A stretch of 64,000 nucleotides of DNA, taken from positions 187,069-251,068 of the forward strand of contig CAJJDP010000098.1 of the NCBI GenBank assembly GCA_905182995.1. The letters run 5' to 3'. This DNA comes from Paramecium octaurelia. Taxonomy: Eukaryota; Ciliophora; Oligohymenophorea; Peniculida; Parameciidae. This document shows, piece by piece, positions 37,398-49,298 of the stretch; position 1 is the first letter of the stretch; each line of letters opens with the position of its first letter. The notes beneath the pieces were generated by a model, which worked only from the letters and a program-made list of their open reading frames with translations, was not told the origin of the DNA and did no database searches. A program made the translations under genes and the position numbers.

Positions 37398-38686
37398 ATG
37401 TCAAAACACTCTGAAAAGAAAACTAAAGCACTCGAATACAGATATGATCATCCTCAATCATACTATCAAACATATGTTCCTACTCCATACGTAGCTTCTA
37501 CATATGAATAACCAATAGTTGTAGTACCTAACATTCAAGCAACATAAATCATAACAACAGAACCAACAGTAATAAGAGAGAGAAGAGTAGTGCAAGGAGA
37601 ATCATAATTTATAAAAGAAGATCATATGATATAAGAATAGAATTGCTGTATGTTTTGTACACCTTGTGTTTCAAGTTGTGATAAGGAATAAAAAGTTGTT
37701 ACAAGATAAGTAGTATTGAAAGGTAAAATTGATCAATAATTTTAGAGAAGCAACCTATTGTGTAAAATAGAAATGAGAATTATGAGAAGAAATTGGATGA
37801 AATAGAGAAATTGCACATACAAGAAATTAAGGAAATGGAATTAAAGATGTAATAATAATTAGACTAAATGCACAATTAAAAACTCTAAGATGAATAACAA
37901 CGATAAATATCAGATTTAAAATAATCCCTCCTTGATATTAAAAATCAATTAAGTTCAAGAGTTCAATAGAGTCAACCATAATAGCAATAACCTCAAATTA
38001 TCAATCCTTATTAAATGGAGAGATTGTAAAACCAATTGGATAAGAAAAAGAAGAAAATTAAGGAGTTGAAACAAATAATAAACAATATGCAAATGGAAAT
38101 TTAGTAAAAGAGTGGTTTGGTCTCAGATTTAGATTTCAGATTAAGACAACCTCTTCCTTAATCTGTAGTTCATGTTCCAGTGCCATAAGAGAATTATGAG
38201 CTAATCAATTAGGTGAGATATTTAGAATAAGAACGCAATGCTTTATTAAGAGAAGTAGATTCACTCAAATTCACTAATTCTGAATTATCGTAATTGTCAT
38301 TTAAGGGAGATCCTGAGAAACTTAGATTAAAATAGGATTACAGTAGAATGATCAATGATTTTAGGTTTATAGAATAGGAGAATATTAAGATGGCCACAAT
38401 CATAGGACAAAAGGATGATTTGATTAAATCTTTGGAGTAACGAATCAGCGTAGAATTATCAAGATAATCAATATTGCTCCAATAGCAATCTCCTTAACGA
38501 GTAATCCTTGAATAAACCACTACTACTCGACCAATTCAAGCACAATATGTAATAGATTCATCATAATCATATCCTCAATAACCAATTCATAAATAATACA
38601 TCATCCAAGACCAACCTATATAAAAAATGTAACCTACACTATTATAATAATAATAAACACTTCCCAATGTTAAAATAATATCCTGA
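37398..38686 (+). CDS. Glutamine-rich coiled-coil protein
   Basis: 421 residues with one 23-nt intron near 37719. The N-terminal part is rich in Y, P, T and V (SYYQTYVPTPYVASTYEQP) and is followed by NCCMFCTPCVSSCD, a compact cysteine cluster that could bind metal or be acylated. The rest is a long glutamine/lysine coiled coil (for example QNQLDKKKKKIKELKQIINN) interrupted by a proline-containing linker. Many glutamines are encoded by runs of TAA, including a (TAA)4 microsatellite near 38645. It starts 33 nt after the previous gene on the same strand. Function unknown; a structural role is likely. Confidence 0.7.
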
Positions 38687-39214
38687 TCGATATACATTCA
38701 TATAATATTATTTTATGACTTCTATTATTTAATATCCTTTATAATACATTCTACTAATTTCTATATAAGAATTTGAATTGTTATATTTTTAATTAAAATT
38801 TAACATCCCAATATATGATGATATATTAATAAATTTATCCCATATTTCTCCTATATGTTTTAGGTATATGGAGCCATTTAATCACCTGACAATCTTGAAT
38901 TCCTGATACAAATTTAAAAAAAAATGATTTACTAAGGTCTAATTAACCAATAATTTGATATCTATTCAAAAATTGTTTCATTCAAATTCCAAATGCTTGT
39001 TAGATTTGCTTAATCAATATGATATTCATTTATAATGAGATAAAAACAACAATACATATGAAACATAAAGTATTATATGTGAAATTAAAATAAATTTATC
39101 ATCTTCTATATAAATTGATGTACAATTATATGTCTTCTTTTATCTATCAAGATTTTAATTAGTCTTAATTTATTTTTTTCATAAATATTAATTAATTAAC
39201 AACCCCATCCAAAT
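38687..39214. other. Intergenic region between same-strand genes
   Basis: About 530 bp of AT-rich sequence with TGA in all frames on both strands at short intervals. I see no gene, repeat or structured RNA. It contains the promoter of the RCC1-repeat gene. It is one of the few longer gaps in the gene-dense part of the window. Confidence 0.5.
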
Positions 39215-41160
39215 ATGAGCAATGGTAGTGTGTGCAAATAAAAGTAGTCTTCTTTATCGGCCGTACTGATTTGGTGGACTTTGTACCTCACGGTTCAGTG
39301 AATTAGATCCTAGTTGACGCTACTATCATTAGAATATTCGGAGGATTCCGTTCTTTTTTTCTATTCGGCAATCGGTACTTAAGTATAATAATTAGGGATG
39401 ATGTATGGGTTTTTGGGGATAATTCTCATGCTCAATTAGGTTTAGGTGAGGTCTCTGAAGTACAAAAGAAACCTTAAAGGCTCTATTGCAATTATGATCT
39501 TCTAACTTGTGCTGAAACATATACCTATGCTTACAATTGGGAAGGTCTTTATTATTGGGGAGAAACTAATTATGGTTGTTCAATATTTAAAGGATTGTGT
39601 ATGGATCCAAAACAATTGCCTTAAAAGGGAGTATCATAATTATGTGCATAAAATGATCGATTTTATTACATTTAACATGGCGATTTATATGGAAGTGGAT
39701 TTACTCATTTACTTGGAGTTAAGACTACTGTAGTTTCTACATCAAAACCATTACTGATATTGAATAAGGTAGTGAAGATATCATGTTCAATAAGTCATTC
39801 GTTATTGTTGGATGAAAATGGGTGTGTATATTCATGGGGGAATGGGAAGAATGGAGAATTAGGATTGTAAATGGCAGGATACTCATTCCAGACATATTGT
39901 AGTACTCCTACTCAAATCAAACATCTGGACAGAATTCAGGATATTTAATGCGGAAATCATTATAGTTTGGCTTTGAATTAACAAGGGGTAGTATATGAAT
40001 GGGGGAATGGTTTACAACCTATGACATTTGAATAAGCATTAAAAATTAAAGAAGTTCGGATGCCTAATGAATATTCAAATATTCGTAAAATTCATGTATC
40101 TTAAAGTCAAGCTGCATGTGTTGATCAGCTTGGTAGATTATATTAATGGAATTCTAAACTTCCAAAACCTTAATTGATAAAGAGTGGATTTAGATGTGAG
40201 GAATTTTTATGTGGAGATGGCATTGTATTATTTATTGGAAATGAGCAAGCTTATTAAGTGTCTGAGCATTTTAAATAATAAGTTAAAGAGAAGGTTAAGA
40301 AATATAAAGATTATGTGGAATTGAAAAACAATAAAGTAAGAAATGTATTTTATGATGAAAATAAGAGAACTAAATGTCTTTAAGAGTTAAATTAGAAAGT
40401 ATTAGAATAGTAGATTAAACCAATATAACCTGAAGATTTCTTATATTCTCGTTTGCAAAGGAAACAATCCTTATATGTGATGTAATTAAAAAGAAGAAGC
40501 ACAATGATGATTTCTGAATTACAAACATTAGGTTTCTAATCAGAACACAAACCTCGATTTAGTACAATTAAATTTGAATTGATAAAAGAATAGATGAAAT
40601 CAGGGAAATTACAGCTACTGAAAACAGAGAGAGATGTGAAGGATAATAAGAACTTTCAAGGATCTTGGGAATAGTTTAAATTACTTTCAAAAAATGTGAA
40701 TCGAACAAGTTAAATAAAGAATAGAATTCCATTACACATTCTTAATACAAAATTATAGTAAGCCATAGAAATTGACAAAGTTTCAGATTTGATTTTAGAA
40801 TCTGAGAGATTAAATCCTCTATACATTCCTTTAGACAACATGGCTAAAGTCATTAAATCATAACCATTAACTCAAAGGGAATCTCTTCATTTATAAGAAT
40901 CTCAACAGAAAGAGTTCATCGATGATCCAGATATTATGAAATACGAGTATGTGAAGCGTATCTACAATGGGTATCATGAAAAGTTACTCATGGATAATCT
41001 CATGACGAAAGATTAATGTTTCCTACCCATAAAATGGAAAAGACTTAAAGATGATACAAAACTATTTCAAGGACGCTATAATCGTATGCAACAGCGACTT
41101 TAAAAAGAATAGAGAGAAGCTAAAAAATTAACCAAGATTACAGATTTGTAACATTTATGA
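39215..41160 (+). CDS. RCC1-repeat protein with coiled-coil C-terminus
   Basis: 633 residues with introns of 23 nt directly after MSN and 21 nt near 39376. Residues 1-330 form degenerate RCC1 (seven-bladed propeller) repeats: VWVFGDNSHAQLGLG, LYYWGETNYG, VYSWGNGKNGELGLQ, CGNHYSLALNQQGVVYEWGN. RCC1-type propellers act as scaffolds or guanine-nucleotide exchange factors. The remaining 300 residues are charged and helical (KVKKYKDYVELKNNKVRNVF) with no known domain. The long C-terminal half argues against a canonical Ran-GEF; a cytoskeletal or ciliary scaffold is possible. Confidence 0.85.
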
Positions 41161-41180
41161 CCATTTCTTTTTCTTATAAT

Positions 41181-42809
41181 TCATATCTATTATGGACATG
41201 TTGGTAATACTAATTATTATCCAAATGTATTTAATATCCAAATAACCACACCGTTGGTCCATCCAAATCCTGTTTATACTTCGTATTCTCCACCTCCTCC
41301 TGATGTTCCTACGCTTGTAGCATCATACTTCTCAAACATGTATCCTTTCCCATATTAAGTTATAGATTTCTAGAAACAACAATAAGCATTGTTGATAACA
41401 TTTTATGATAGTTATAAAGCAAGTTCCTTCTGATCATTGTTGATTAATCCTTGGATAATCATTTAATTAAGAGGAGGCCATGAATTTGGAAGATCCCATT
41501 ATTATCCTGTATTTAGAAAAGAAGTGGGGATCCCTCCAGGATATTATTATATCATTTTTTTCAAATTTTCGATCAATTTGCTATCTGACTTTGACTTTAA
41601 ATTTAAAGGAAAATAATTGGAAGCATAAAAATTCTTATTGAACTTCTTTTCCCTATAATTGTAATCATTCCATTAATATGTTTCTTTATTGTAAAATTTG
41701 TCTAATAATATTTCTTCTGTGTTCTTACTCAGTGTTTCATAAAAGGTTTACTTGGCGTACAACCCCAAAACCTTAGAAAATGAAGCTAATCTTTTCATAT
41801 TGATTATCATAAAGGTATTTAAATCAACACTTAAAATATATGAGGTTTGAATGGATTCCAATGATTTCTAATCTGAAAACCATCTTGTAGAAAAGTCCCA
41901 ACCACTCTCAGCTCCTGCTGTAATTTCATGATACATGTGAATATTTGCATGTCCGATCGAAATATCTTCATTATATGACTCTGGTCTTGGATAATAAATG
42001 TCTGAATCATAATGATACAACATCACATCACAATAAACATTTTAAAATATCAAGCAGGCTCGTATGGATCTATGTTCATAAAAATATTGAAACTCCTTTT
42101 CGACTGCTCCAAATGATTTAATTATAAACTATTTGGCTCTTTCTTCCTATCCATCTTTTATCAATCCTTAATATATGTTATATGTAATTTAAGCCAGTAC
42201 AGGTGGTTAAGTTCTTCCTTTATAATAGATCCTAGCTCCGTTGGGTATATAACCCAGCTCATTTATAAGATACACAAAATTTTCCTACATTTTGATGGCA
42301 CTTTCGAACATTTTACTGATTATTAATCCATCAATAACCCACATTGTATCCCAATAATAGAACTCTCTAAATCTACCTCCTGGTACAAAGAAAGGATTTG
42401 GAACATATAGTATCGAAGTGGAATCTTCAATACCTTTCTTAAATTCCTTACACAGTTCCAACCATATCTTATTAATTTCTAAACTCCAATCTTTTAAGTC
42501 TTAAACCTTAATATTATCAACATAATCAGGTTTTTCTTTATAATCACTGGGTCTGATAGATTCTAAATCGCTGCCTGCTTCAATAAAATTATCAGCCACA
42601 AAAGCTGTCACTTATTCTTTATTTTTGGTGTCAATAGTTTTCCAAGCATTTAAAATCTCAGTTTCTGTCTTTTTCATAGACATATCCACAAAAGTTTTCC
42701 CATCATTGAATATTTTTTGTGTCTAGACTGTATGTAGAATGTCACCTTAACAAAATATTGGATGAGAGCATTAAGCACTAATATGTGTAATTAAAATAAA
42801 TATTATCAT
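41181..42809 (-). CDS. Secreted/lysosomal trehalase (GH37)
   Basis: 542 residues in a single frame with a signal peptide (MIIFILITHISAQC). It hydrolyses alpha,alpha-trehalose to two glucoses. The family opening is present: C-H-P-I-F-C-Q-G-D-I-L-H-T-V-Q, then FNDGKTFVDM. Signature 1 is PGGRFREFYYWDTMW, followed by ENFVYLINELGYIPNGARIY and AESGWDFSTRW. Signature 2 is QQWDLPNSWPP, and the C-terminal block is SGGGGEYEVQTGFGWTNGV. The known catalytic acid (Asp in the ESGWDFS block) and catalytic base (Glu in GGGEYEVQ) are both present, so it should be active. The stop lies 20 nt from the convergent RCC1 stop. Confidence 0.95.
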
Positions 42810-42874
42810 AATTATTTAATATTGACTTTTTTAATTGAATATTTATGAATATTTAATAAGTCTGTAAAATATAA

Positions 42875-43594
42875 TCAAATTCCAATGACTTAAGCTGCAG
42901 TTTACCCTTGATATCTATCCATTTTGCAAACATAGATGAAATGATAATTGTTTAGATCTGAAGCATCGAATTCTAAACTTTTTGTTCTTACATCAGGTTT
43001 ATAGACTTTGCTGTAGGTGACCTTCCAATTATATTCTGATTTGCTTAGATATGGAAGTCTCTATTCAGGGAATCCATGAGAGATAACAATATAAACACCA
43101 GTTTCTTTTTTTAGGGCTCTGTAAATGTGATTAATCACCTTTTTCGAATTTTATGCTGAGTAGTCTCCACTTAAGACTGCATCCAATAATCCTTTGTCAA
43201 ATACACAATCAAATGAATCATTTGGAAATGGTAATTCTCTTGCATCAGCCAATACAACTATATATGCATCTATATAATACATTAGAAATGAGCAGGGTAA
43301 GATTTAAACTTTTCCTTCATGAATTCTATAACTGCTTTCGAAAAATCTAGGTTAACAATCCATTAATAACCTTCCTTATACATGTCCTCGGGAATGTCTA
43401 TGATTTTATATATGATTTGTGATACTTGAATTGCCACATCCAATATTGAGAATACGACTATTATGATTAATATATTATGTAACAATGTCTTTTAAGTTAT
43501 CATAATTCTAATACCATTCAAATGGTTTATCGTTTCTAGAATAACATTAAATAATACTCTGAATATCTTCTTTCCCAATATTCTAGTTTGCCAT
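42875..43594 (-). CDS. METTL13/EEF1A-KMT4-type methyltransferase
   Basis: 222 residues with introns of 28 and 23 nt. Motif I of the SAM-binding fold is SRILNIGCGNS, with the first intron directly after it. Next come YQWIVNLDFSKAVIEFM (motif II acidic residue D), LADARELPFPNDSFDCVFDK (post-II) and GLLDAVLSG, and a final YIVISHGFPEQRLPYL. The 'DKGLLDA' and 'SHG.P..R' blocks are typical of the eEF1A lysine methyltransferase family (EEF1AKMT4, METTL13, yeast Efm5-like). The N-terminal 'YW..RY' box is replaced by FEWYQNYDNL. It probably methylates eEF1A or another protein in the cytosol; the substrate is inferred from the family. Confidence 0.88.
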
Positions 43595-43630
43595 AATGGT
43601 TTTTCTGAATAGCTTCTTATTGTGATTTAT

Positions 43631-44318
43631 TCATAATTAATAATTATTGTAAATATTTTTAATCTTCAATTCTTTTTCCAAATGCGTAAGAGATTCATTG
43701 CTACTCAATCCTTTCATTCGAGAAGACTCACTTAGGCAACATTGTTCCTGTTAATTTAGACACTCAAATTTATGCAATACTAAATGATTAGATTGAAATT
43801 TTATTCGAGGATATCCACAAATCAAAAAACTAAAATGTGAAAATGACCCCAATCTCTGAATCTATTGCATCAATTGAGGCATCGAAGCTAAAGCAGCGTA
43901 ATTCTTAGTATCAAATTCTAACTTATTCGAAGTGAATCTTTTCAAATTGTTTATCGTATCCTCATTTTTAGGCTCTCCAAAAATATTCAGAACACCTTTC
44001 AATTTCTACATATTCTATGTTTATATACCATTCTATAATCTCGTAAACCAAATCCTTTTTTATTTTCTTGCTGAATTTTTCTAATTTATTCTCAATATCA
44101 AAGTAGTCTTGTCTAAGAATTGGTATTGTAACATTTAATTACTGCACTAATTATTGAATGTGTTTTATAGGAACTTTTCATTGCTCAGAGCTAACAACAG
44201 TACCATACTTGTATAAAGCTCTTACTCTATCCCATACACTTTACTTCAATTTAGTTTAATAACCAATTCAATACTCAAAGGTATCAAATAAGTACATCGA
44301 TTCCTTCAAATATTACAT
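43631..44318 (-). CDS. Uncharacterised small protein
   Basis: 195 residues if introns of 36, 30 and 34 nt are removed. Each of these spans an in-frame TGA or restores frame, and together they give one open reading frame to TGA at 43631. It contains VPIKHIQQLVQQLNVTIPIL, KLEKFSKKIKKDL and GVLNIFGEPKNEDTINNLKR. I recognise no family. The 36-nt intron is at the upper limit for this organism, so the 5' part of the model is the weakest. Stop lies 37 nt from the start of the methyltransferase gene. Confidence 0.5.
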
Positions 44319-44396
44319 GGTAGGTTAATGATACTTTTGGTTTGGTGATCAGTACATCATTTGCTTCACATTATTTAATTGATTATTAGGAAATAT

Positions 44397-44946
44397 TCAG
44401 ATTTTAAATTTTGTTTGCTTATGTAGTTCATCATCCTCAATATCTTCAAGATCTATTAAAAATCTCATTATTTGTTGATTTTCATATTTCTTAATCATTT
44501 TAAAATTAACTGGTGATTAAAGAGCAAATATCTTTGGTAAAACACCATCTGCATTTTCTGTGAATAATGATACTTTTTCTTCCTATTGTTAGAGAATAAA
44601 TAATAATAATAATAATAATAGTTAAGTGTAAATAATGTAATTACAATCAAAATCTCTATTACTTCATAATTACTTCTCAAACAGCCAAATGCATTAATGA
44701 TAGTCCTTATTTTCCTGCTAAAAGATGAAAATTGAATTTTCCAATTTATTAAGCATAAATCACAGCTTTATTATAATTAAATTTCACAGCTATATGCAAT
44801 AGAGTCCATTTAACTTTATCAAATTCATTTTGGTTTTAAAATTTTAGTAACACATTTGTCAATTTTTTGGCAAGTACAACATCCTAATGGAAATGTAAAA
44901 ACACAAGATGCAATTGATATTTATCGTTTGGTTTTCCTCCTTTCAT
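44397..44946 (-). CDS. Ankyrin-repeat protein
   Basis: About 153 residues. Two ankyrin-type units are visible: KVKWTLLHIAVKFNYNKAVI and KQGLSLMHLA (T-L-L-H-I-A and S-L-M-H-L-A cores). The C-terminus reads EEKVSLFTENADGVLPKIFA and ends HKQTKFKI. To join these parts I need a 29-nt intron and then an unusually long 59-nt intron that contains an ATT/TAA microsatellite (plus strand 44601-44621). Ankyrin repeats mediate protein-protein contacts. The start at 44946 lies just inside the repeated block that begins at 44937, and more exons may lie upstream. Confidence 0.55.
44601..44621. repeat. AAT/TAA trinucleotide microsatellite
   Basis: Seven tandem TAA/AAT units. They fall inside the minus-strand ankyrin gene and, in my model, inside an intron. 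Translated as an exon they would give a run of seven tyrosines that does not fit the ankyrin frame. Confidence 0.8.
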
Positions 44947-45095
44947 ATTTCGATAATTTGTTACCACTTAAAAGATAAATTCATATCACTTAATCTAAAT
45001 TCTGTATTAACAGGCTTAATATTCTCTATTTATTATATTTTTTTCATTTATATATAAATAATAATCTTAACAGGTAATTGCAATATAATTATTAA

Positions 45096-45884
45096 ATGTT
45101 AATTTATTTTTTCTCTTTGCTCAGTATTATTCATTGCCAATGTATTGAGAATACATATTTGTAAATTCCTAATTCAGTAGAGAAATAATAATCTGAAACT
45201 GATATTATTATAAGATTGGAAGGAGAATACATAATTGGATACGGAGAGGATTTCAAAATAAATGATAAATCAAAAATACAAATTCTTTAATCTTCATTGA
45301 CATTCGGACCATAAAATTTTGAAATCTATTGCCCAGCTGTCCATATTATTCCTGACGAAGAAGAGGCAAAATGTGAAATCACAGTAAACATGTATCAAAT
45401 GAATACAACGGAAGATGATAACTTAGCCTTTACATAACTTGTTATCCCTGTTGAAACAAATAATAATATTAGAGAAAATCCTACTCTTCAATTCTAAAAT
45501 AATTTTTAACTTAGATTAGTAGATTTAGCAGAATAATTGAAGGAAGTTGAATATTTTGTATAGTATGAGAATTGTGGTAGAAAGATATTCATTTTATCTG
45601 ATTCTTTGCCGATAACAGCCGAACAAATAGTAATTTTACAAAATTATTCAAAATAATTGGCCTCCACAGCTCGAACTGAACCAATAACTCAATTGATAAA
45701 AGGCACGATAAAGGTTGAAAATTATACTGTTGACAAAAGATCAACAATACATCTTTTTGCATTATGCACTATTATATTCGGGGTTATTCTGTTATCATGT
45801 ATAAGAGCCTTCAAGAAAAGAGTTGAGGTCTCACCTTAGAATGATGAATTATTGAATTAATAAGAGTTGAAGGTTCTAAATTGA
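45096..45884 (+). CDS. Type I membrane protein, copy 1 of an assembly-level repeat
   Basis: Same 262-residue open frame as 47868-48656, where it is described. This is the first copy, followed by the N at 46399. It is probably the same locus shown again because of unmerged contigs, not a paralogue. Confidence 0.6.
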
Positions 45885-46558
45885 TTAATTAATATATGTT
45901 GTCAATTTTGCTTTGATAACTTCATTGCGTTTTCTCATTTTATATCCTTCAAATCCAATTTTATTATTAAATATGTTAAAATTTAAGATATCTAAATTTG
46001 CTATTAAAGATAATGTTGATTTCTTCTAGGAGAATACAATAATTGCAGACTGGTTTGACTTGATACAAATTTTCTTATATAGGGTACTTTCCTTTCATTT
46101 ATAATGGTTTTCTTAATTTATGCATCTATAAATTATAACTACATCATTCTATTTCATAATTCTGATGTGTCTTTGAATATTACACTGTAGGTATTTTTAT
46201 TATTAAGTAACATTATTGATATCGCTCCTCTTATATTAAAATTTAATAGTAGATTAGAAATGACTTTATAACAGAGAAGATACTTGTTTTAAATGATTAG
46301 ATTAATTTTATTAGAAATGAAATAGTTATGACTCTGGATTCCTAGTTGTTCGATTGAGTAGGTATTAATTTGTTCTAAATTTTGTATAATATAAAATANC
46401 TCCTTTCATATTTCGATAATTTGTTACCACTTAAAAGATAAATTCATATCACTTAATCTAAATTCTGTATTAACAGGCTTAATATTCTCTATTTATTATA
46501 TTTTTTTCATTTATATATAAATAATAATCTTAACAGGTAATTGCAATATAATTATTAA

Positions 46559-47347
46559 ATGTTAATTTATTTTTTCTCTTTGCTCAGTATTATTCATTGC
46601 CAATGTATTGAGAATACATATTTGTAAATTCCTAATTCAGTAGAGAAATAATAATCTGAAACTGATATTATTATAAGATTGGAAGGAGAATACATAATTG
46701 GATACGGAGAGGATTTCAAAATAAATGATAAATCAAAAATACAAATTCTTTAATCTTCATTGACATTCGGACCATAAAATTTTGAAATCTATTGCCCAGC
46801 TGTCCATATTATTCCTGACGAAGAAGAGGCAAAATGTGAAATCACAGTAAACATGTATCAAATGAATACAACGGAAGATGATAACTTAGCCTTTACATAA
46901 CTTGTTATCCCTGTTGAAACAAATAATAATATTAGAGAAAATCCTACTCTTCAATTCTAAAATAATTTTTAACTTAGATTAGTAGATTTAGCAGAATAAT
47001 TGAAGGAAGTTGAATATTTTGTATAGTATGAGAATTGTGGTAGAAAGATATTCATTTTATCTGATTCTTTGCCGATAACAGCCGAACAAATAGTAATTTT
47101 ACAAAATTATTCAAAATAATTGGCCTCCACAGCTCGAACTGAACCAATAACTCAATTGATAAAAGGCACGATAAAGGTTGAAAATTATACTGTTGACAAA
47201 AGATCAACAATACATCTTTTTGCATTATGCACTATTATATTCGGGGTTATTCTGTTATCATGTATAAGAGCCTTCAAGAAAAGAGTTGAGGTCTCACCTT
47301 AGAATGATGAATTATTGAATTAATAAGAGTTGAAGGTTCTAAATTGA
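46559..47347 (+). CDS. Type I membrane protein, copy 2 of an assembly-level repeat
   Basis: Second exact copy, bounded by the Ns at 46399 and 47862. See 47868-48656 for the annotation. No base differences from the other copies were seen in the parts compared. Confidence 0.6.
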
Positions 47348-47867
47348 TTAATTAATATATGTTGTCAATTTTGCTTTGATAACTTCATTGCGTTTTCTCA
47401 TTTTATATCCTTCAAATCCAATTTTATTATTAAATATGTTAAAATTTAAGATATCTAAATTTGCTATTAAAGATAATGTTGATTTCTTCTAGGAGAATAC
47501 AATAATTGCAGACTGGTTTGACTTGATACAAATTTTCTTATATAGGGTACTTTCCTTTCATTTATAATGGTTTTCTTAATTTATGCATCTATAAATTATA
47601 ACTACATCATTCTATTTCATAATTCTGATGTGTCTTTGAATATTACACTGTAGGTATTTTTATTATTAAGTAACATTATTGATATCGCTCCTCTTATATT
47701 AAAATTTAATAGTAGATTAGAAATGACTTTATAACAGAGAAGATACTTGTTTTAAATGATTAGATTAATTTTATTAGAAATGAAATAGTTATGACTCTGG
47801 ATTCCTAGTTGTTCGATTGAGTAGGTATTAATTTGTTCTAAATTTTGTATAATATAAAATANATTAA

Positions 47868-48656
47868 ATGTTAATTTATTTTTTCTCTTTGCTCAGTATT
47901 ATTCATTGCCAATGTATTGAGAATACATATTTGTAAATTCCTAATTCAGTAGAGAAATAATAATCTGAAACTGATATTATTATAAGATTGGAAGGAGAAT
48001 ACATAATTGGATACGGAGAGGATTTCAAAATAAATGATAAATCAAAAATACAAATTCTTTAATCTTCATTGACATTCGGACCATAAAATTTTGAAATCTA
48101 TTGCCCAGCTGTCCATATTATTCCTGACGAAGAAGAGGCAAAATGTGAAATCACAGTAAACATGTATCAAATGAATACAACGGAAGATGATAACTTAGCC
48201 TTTACATAACTTGTTATCCCTGTTGAAACAAATAATAATATTAGAGAAAATCCTACTCTTCAATTCTAAAATAATTTTTAACTTAGATTAGTAGATTTAG
48301 CAGAATAATTGAAGGAAGTTGAATATTTTGTATAGTATGAGAATTGTGGTAGAAAGATATTCATTTTATCTGATTCTTTGCCGATAACAGCCGAACAAAT
48401 AGTAATTTTACAAAATTATTCAAAATAATTGGCCTCCACAGCTCGAACTGAACCAATAACTCAATTGATAAAAGGCACGATAAAGGTTGAAAATTATACT
48501 GTTGACAAAAGATCAACAATACATCTTTTTGCATTATGCACTATTATATTCGGGGTTATTCTGTTATCATGTATAAGAGCCTTCAAGAAAAGAGTTGAGG
48601 TCTCACCTTAGAATGATGAATTATTGAATTAATAAGAGTTGAAGGTTCTAAATTGA
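47868..48656 (+). CDS. Type I single-pass membrane glycoprotein-like protein, unknown function
   Basis: 262 residues, no intron. Signal peptide MLIYFFSLLSIIHCQC, then an extracellular domain of about 190 residues with about four cysteines and several N-x-S/T sites, mostly beta-strand in character (GEDFKINDKSKIQILQSSLT, NFEIYCPAVHIIP). One transmembrane helix follows near residues 218-237 (IHLFALCTIIFGVILLSCI), then a short basic cytosolic tail (RAFKKRVEVSPQ). No known domain is recognised. This copy leads into unique downstream sequence and so should be taken as the real locus. Confidence 0.75.
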
Positions 48657-48744
48657 TTAATTAATATATGTTGTCAATTTTGCTTTGATAACTTCATTGC
48701 GTTTTCTCATTTTATATCCTTCAAATCCAATTTTATTATTAAAT

Positions 48745-49193
48745 ATGTTAAAATTTAAGATATCTAAATTTGCTATTAAAGATAATGTTGATTTCTTCTA
48801 GGAGAATACAATAATTGCAGACTGGTTTGACTTGATACAAATTTTCTTATATAGGGTACTTTCCTTTCATTTATAATGGTTTTCTTAATTTATGCATCTA
48901 TAAATTATAACTACATCATTCTATTTCATAATTCTGATGTGTCTTTGAATATTACACTGTAGGTATTTTTATTATTAAGTAACATTATTGATATCGCTCC
49001 TCTTATATTAAAATTTAATAGTAGATTAGAAATGACTTTATAACAGAGAAGATACTTGTTTTAAATGATTAGATTAATTTTATTAGAAATGAAATAGTTA
49101 TGACTCTGGATTCCTAGTTGTTCGATTGAGTAGGTATTAATTTGTTCTAAATTTTGTATAATATAAAATAAAAAAAAAGTAAAATTAAATTGA
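48745..49193 (+). CDS. Possible small multi-pass membrane protein
   Basis: Starts MLKFKISKFAIKDNVDFFQE with IIADWFDLIQIFLYR, then two or three hydrophobic stretches in a second frame (MVFLIYASINYNYIILFHNS, VFLLLSNIIDIAPLILKF), ending near a TGA at 49191. The joining introns are not all clear, so the exact protein is uncertain. Lower-confidence copies lie at 45973 and 47436 as part of the assembly repeat. No family recognised. Confidence 0.35.
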
Positions 49194-49298
49194 TTTGAAG
49201 TGTTGACATAAAAGGCTCTAAGATGGATTGGATTAATTGAGGTATTAAATTCTGAATTTGAGAGAAAAATAAATATCTTTAAATTAATTTAAATAATA

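Larger units (their letters stand above)
44937..49170. repeat. Three nested exact copies around single Ns (assembly overlap)
   Basis: Bases 44937-46398 recur at 46400-47861 (offset 1463). The part from 45091 onward recurs again at 47863-49170 (offset 2772 from copy one). The joints are single Ns at 46399 and 47862. The type I membrane gene and the small membrane gene thus appear three times. The third copy alone continues into new downstream sequence. Unmerged contig ends explain this without a real gene expansion. Confidence 0.88.

Noticed and set aside
44161-44400. Four in-frame TGA codons at places where tryptophan would fit, suggesting TGA = Trp
   Set aside because: One of them (44397-44399) is a natural stop. 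The other three can be removed by introns of 30-36 nt that leave the frame intact. All other genes use TGA as their only stop, so a second code is not needed.
45096-48656. Tandem triplication of a membrane-protein gene as a recent gene expansion
   Set aside because: The copies are identical and bounded by single Ns, and fit unmerged contigs better.
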